Assembly: GCA_965221505.1 (NCBI GenBank)
Contig: CBDCSI010000002.1
Span: 434,001 to 498,000 of the forward strand
DNA: 64,000 nt
Source: CAZPXZ01 sp965221505
GTDB taxonomy: Bacteria; Pseudomonadota; Alphaproteobacteria; Rhodobacterales; CAZPXZ01
Direction: 5' to 3'
The notes under the pieces are model-generated. The model saw only the letters and a program-made list of their open reading frames with translations. It had not been told where the DNA came from and did no database searches. Made by a program: the position numbers and the translations under genes. Below are positions 63,026 to 64,000 of the stretch, piece after piece. The number at the start of each line of letters is the position of its first letter. The stretch's first letter is position 1.

Positions 63026-64000
63026 GGTTTTGGCGCCCGGGCTGGCGACCTCCGTTCAGGATCTCGGCCGCCCCGGCTACTACCATCTCGGCATCCCGAT
63101 TTCGGGCGGCATGGACCGGTTCGCCCTGCGCGCGGCCAATCTCCTGGTCGGAAACGACGAAGGCGCCGCAGTCCTGGAGACGGTCTTCATGGGGCCCGAA
63201 CTGGAGTTCGCGAGGGACAGCATGGTCGCCGTCACCGGCGCCGAGTTGCCTCCGAAGGTGGACGGGGAGCCCCGCGAGACCTGGTCGTCCTTCGTCGTCG
63301 AGGCGGGCCAGACCCTCAGCTTCGACTTCCTGAAGGCCGGCGCCCGCGCCTATGTCGCCGTGGCCGGCGGCATCGACGTTCCCCTCGCGCTCGGCAGCCG
63401 CTCGACCTACACGCTCGGCGCGCTCGGCGGGCACGAAGGCCGGAACCTCCAGGCGGGAGACCGGCTCGCCGTCGGGACCGCACCCCGCCGCGTGAAGGTC
63501 GGCCGCACGGTCCCCGAACGTCTTCGCCGCCAGCCCGGCACGCCGGCCGAACTCCGCGTCATGCCCGGACTGTACTGGCATCGGGTCACGGAGGACGCCG
63601 GACGGAGATTTTTCGAGGACACGTGGAAGGTGGCGCCGGAGGCCGACCGGATCGGGTATCGGTTCCGGGGCGGGCGGGCGCTCGAATTCGTCGAGCGGAA
63701 ACAGCCCTTCGGCGCCGGCTCGGATCCGTCCAACATCGTGGACAGCTGCTATCCCTACGGATCGATCCAGGTGCCCGGCGGGACGGAGCCCATCATCCTG
63801 CACCGAGACGCGGTCTCCGGCGGCGGCTACTTCATGATCGGCACGGTGATTTCCGCGGACATGGACCTTATCGGGCAGTTGCAACCGAACGTTCCGACTC
63901 GCTTTCGGCAGGTGGATATGGACGGCGCGCTGAAGGCGCGCGCGGAACGGGCGGCCGCGCTTGGCGCTCTCCGGGACGCGCTCGGCCCGTCGCCGTCCGA
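63015..64000 (+). CDS. pxpC: 5-oxoprolinase subunit C family (KipA/AHS2), partial at window end
   Basis: At least 328 residues are present; the gene runs past the window edge. Features: LAPGLATSVQDLGRPGYYHLGIPISGGMD, NDEGAAVLETVFMGPEL, ARAYVAVAGGIDVP, LGSRSTYTLGALGGHEGR and GSIQVPGGTEPIILHRDA, the AHS2/PxpC pattern. It starts inside pxpB (ATG at 63015) and forms the second half of the amide- or lactam-hydrolysing complex. Confidence 0.9.
   Translation, partial: MQIKVLAPGLATSVQDLGRPGYYHLGIPISGGMDRFALRAANLLVGNDEGAAVLETVFMGPELEFARDSMVAVTGAELPPKVDGEPRETWSSFVVEAGQTLSFDFLKAGARAYVAVAGGIDVPLALGSRSTYTLGALGGHEGRNLQAGDRLAVGTAPRRVKVGRTVPERLRRQPGTPAELRVMPGLYWHRVTEDAGRRFFEDTWKVAPEADRIGYRFRGGRALEFVERKQPFGAGSDPSNIVDSCYPYGSIQVPGGTEPIILHRDAVSGGGYFMIGTVISADMDLIGQLQPNVPTRFRQVDMDGALKARAERAAALGALRDALGPSPS

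Overview
The window is high-GC DNA from an alphaproteobacterium, probably Rhodospirillales-like. The signs are an NDUFA12-type Complex I accessory gene, a DUF2155 gene, a long acidic-tailed ribosomal protein L9, a Rhodobacter-type malyl-CoA lyase and the order rpsF-rpsR-rplI-dnaB-alr next to fabD-fabG-acpP-fabF-mltG. The housekeeping part is very compact, with many ATGA start/stop overlaps. A few kilobase-scale stretches contain no recognisable gene.

Layout. 1-2342 is a gene-poor stretch ending at a minus-strand tRNA-Ser(GCU). 2589-8201 (minus) holds mlaF, mlaE, alr, dnaB, rplI, rpsR and rpsF. 8202-12586 is an accessory insert: a recombination-promoting-nuclease (Rpn) gene followed by three tandem near-copies of its C-terminal part, then 1.4 kb without genes. 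12587-24407 (plus) holds fatty-acid synthesis (fabD, fabG, acpP, fabF), mltG, a rhomboid protease, an orphan MT-A70 DNA methylase, ppk1, ppx, the NDUFA12 homologue, mlaD, a methyltransferase and a DUF2155 protein. 24371-31979 (minus) holds aat, accC, accB, aroQ, a DsbA-like protein, an M48 peptidase and rne. 32571-34553 is an intact-looking ISAzo13-family insertion sequence with a nine-A frameshift site. 35080-36198 is a second, divergent Rpn gene with its own C-terminal repeats. 36199-38243 has no recognisable gene. 38244-44843 holds a zinc-ribbon membrane protein, a PlsC-type acyltransferase, accA, malyl-CoA lyase, def, fmt and an M32 carboxypeptidase. 45183-48288 is a three-gene sugar-type ABC importer. 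48669-51631 is a two-gene restriction-modification cassette. 51746-54584 holds a HisN-type phosphatase, a quinone oxidoreductase and a secreted EEP-family hydrolase. From 54733 to the right edge, a LysR regulator diverges from an operon with a TorT-like binding protein, a two-domain ABC ATPase, a permease, pxpA, a dedicated biotin carrier, biotin carboxylase, pxpB and pxpC (cut by the window end).

Most notable system. In both Rpn genes a strong Shine-Dalgarno sequence and an in-frame ATG lie just before the repeat-containing C-terminal domain. This is the gene-within-gene layout reported for E. coli rpn toxin/antitoxin genes, where a small C-terminal product (RpnS) inhibits the full-length nuclease and short repeats vary in number. 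At 8810-11155 the C-terminal unit has also been amplified into three stand-alone cassettes that keep the same ribosome site and ATG. Their 12-bp repeat counts differ (5 in the parent, then 1, 2, 1). This looks like an expanded bank of inhibitor cassettes or recombination donors behind a nuclease gene. The two-gene restriction-modification cassette and the transporter-linked biotin/5-oxoprolinase-like operon are the next most interesting loci.
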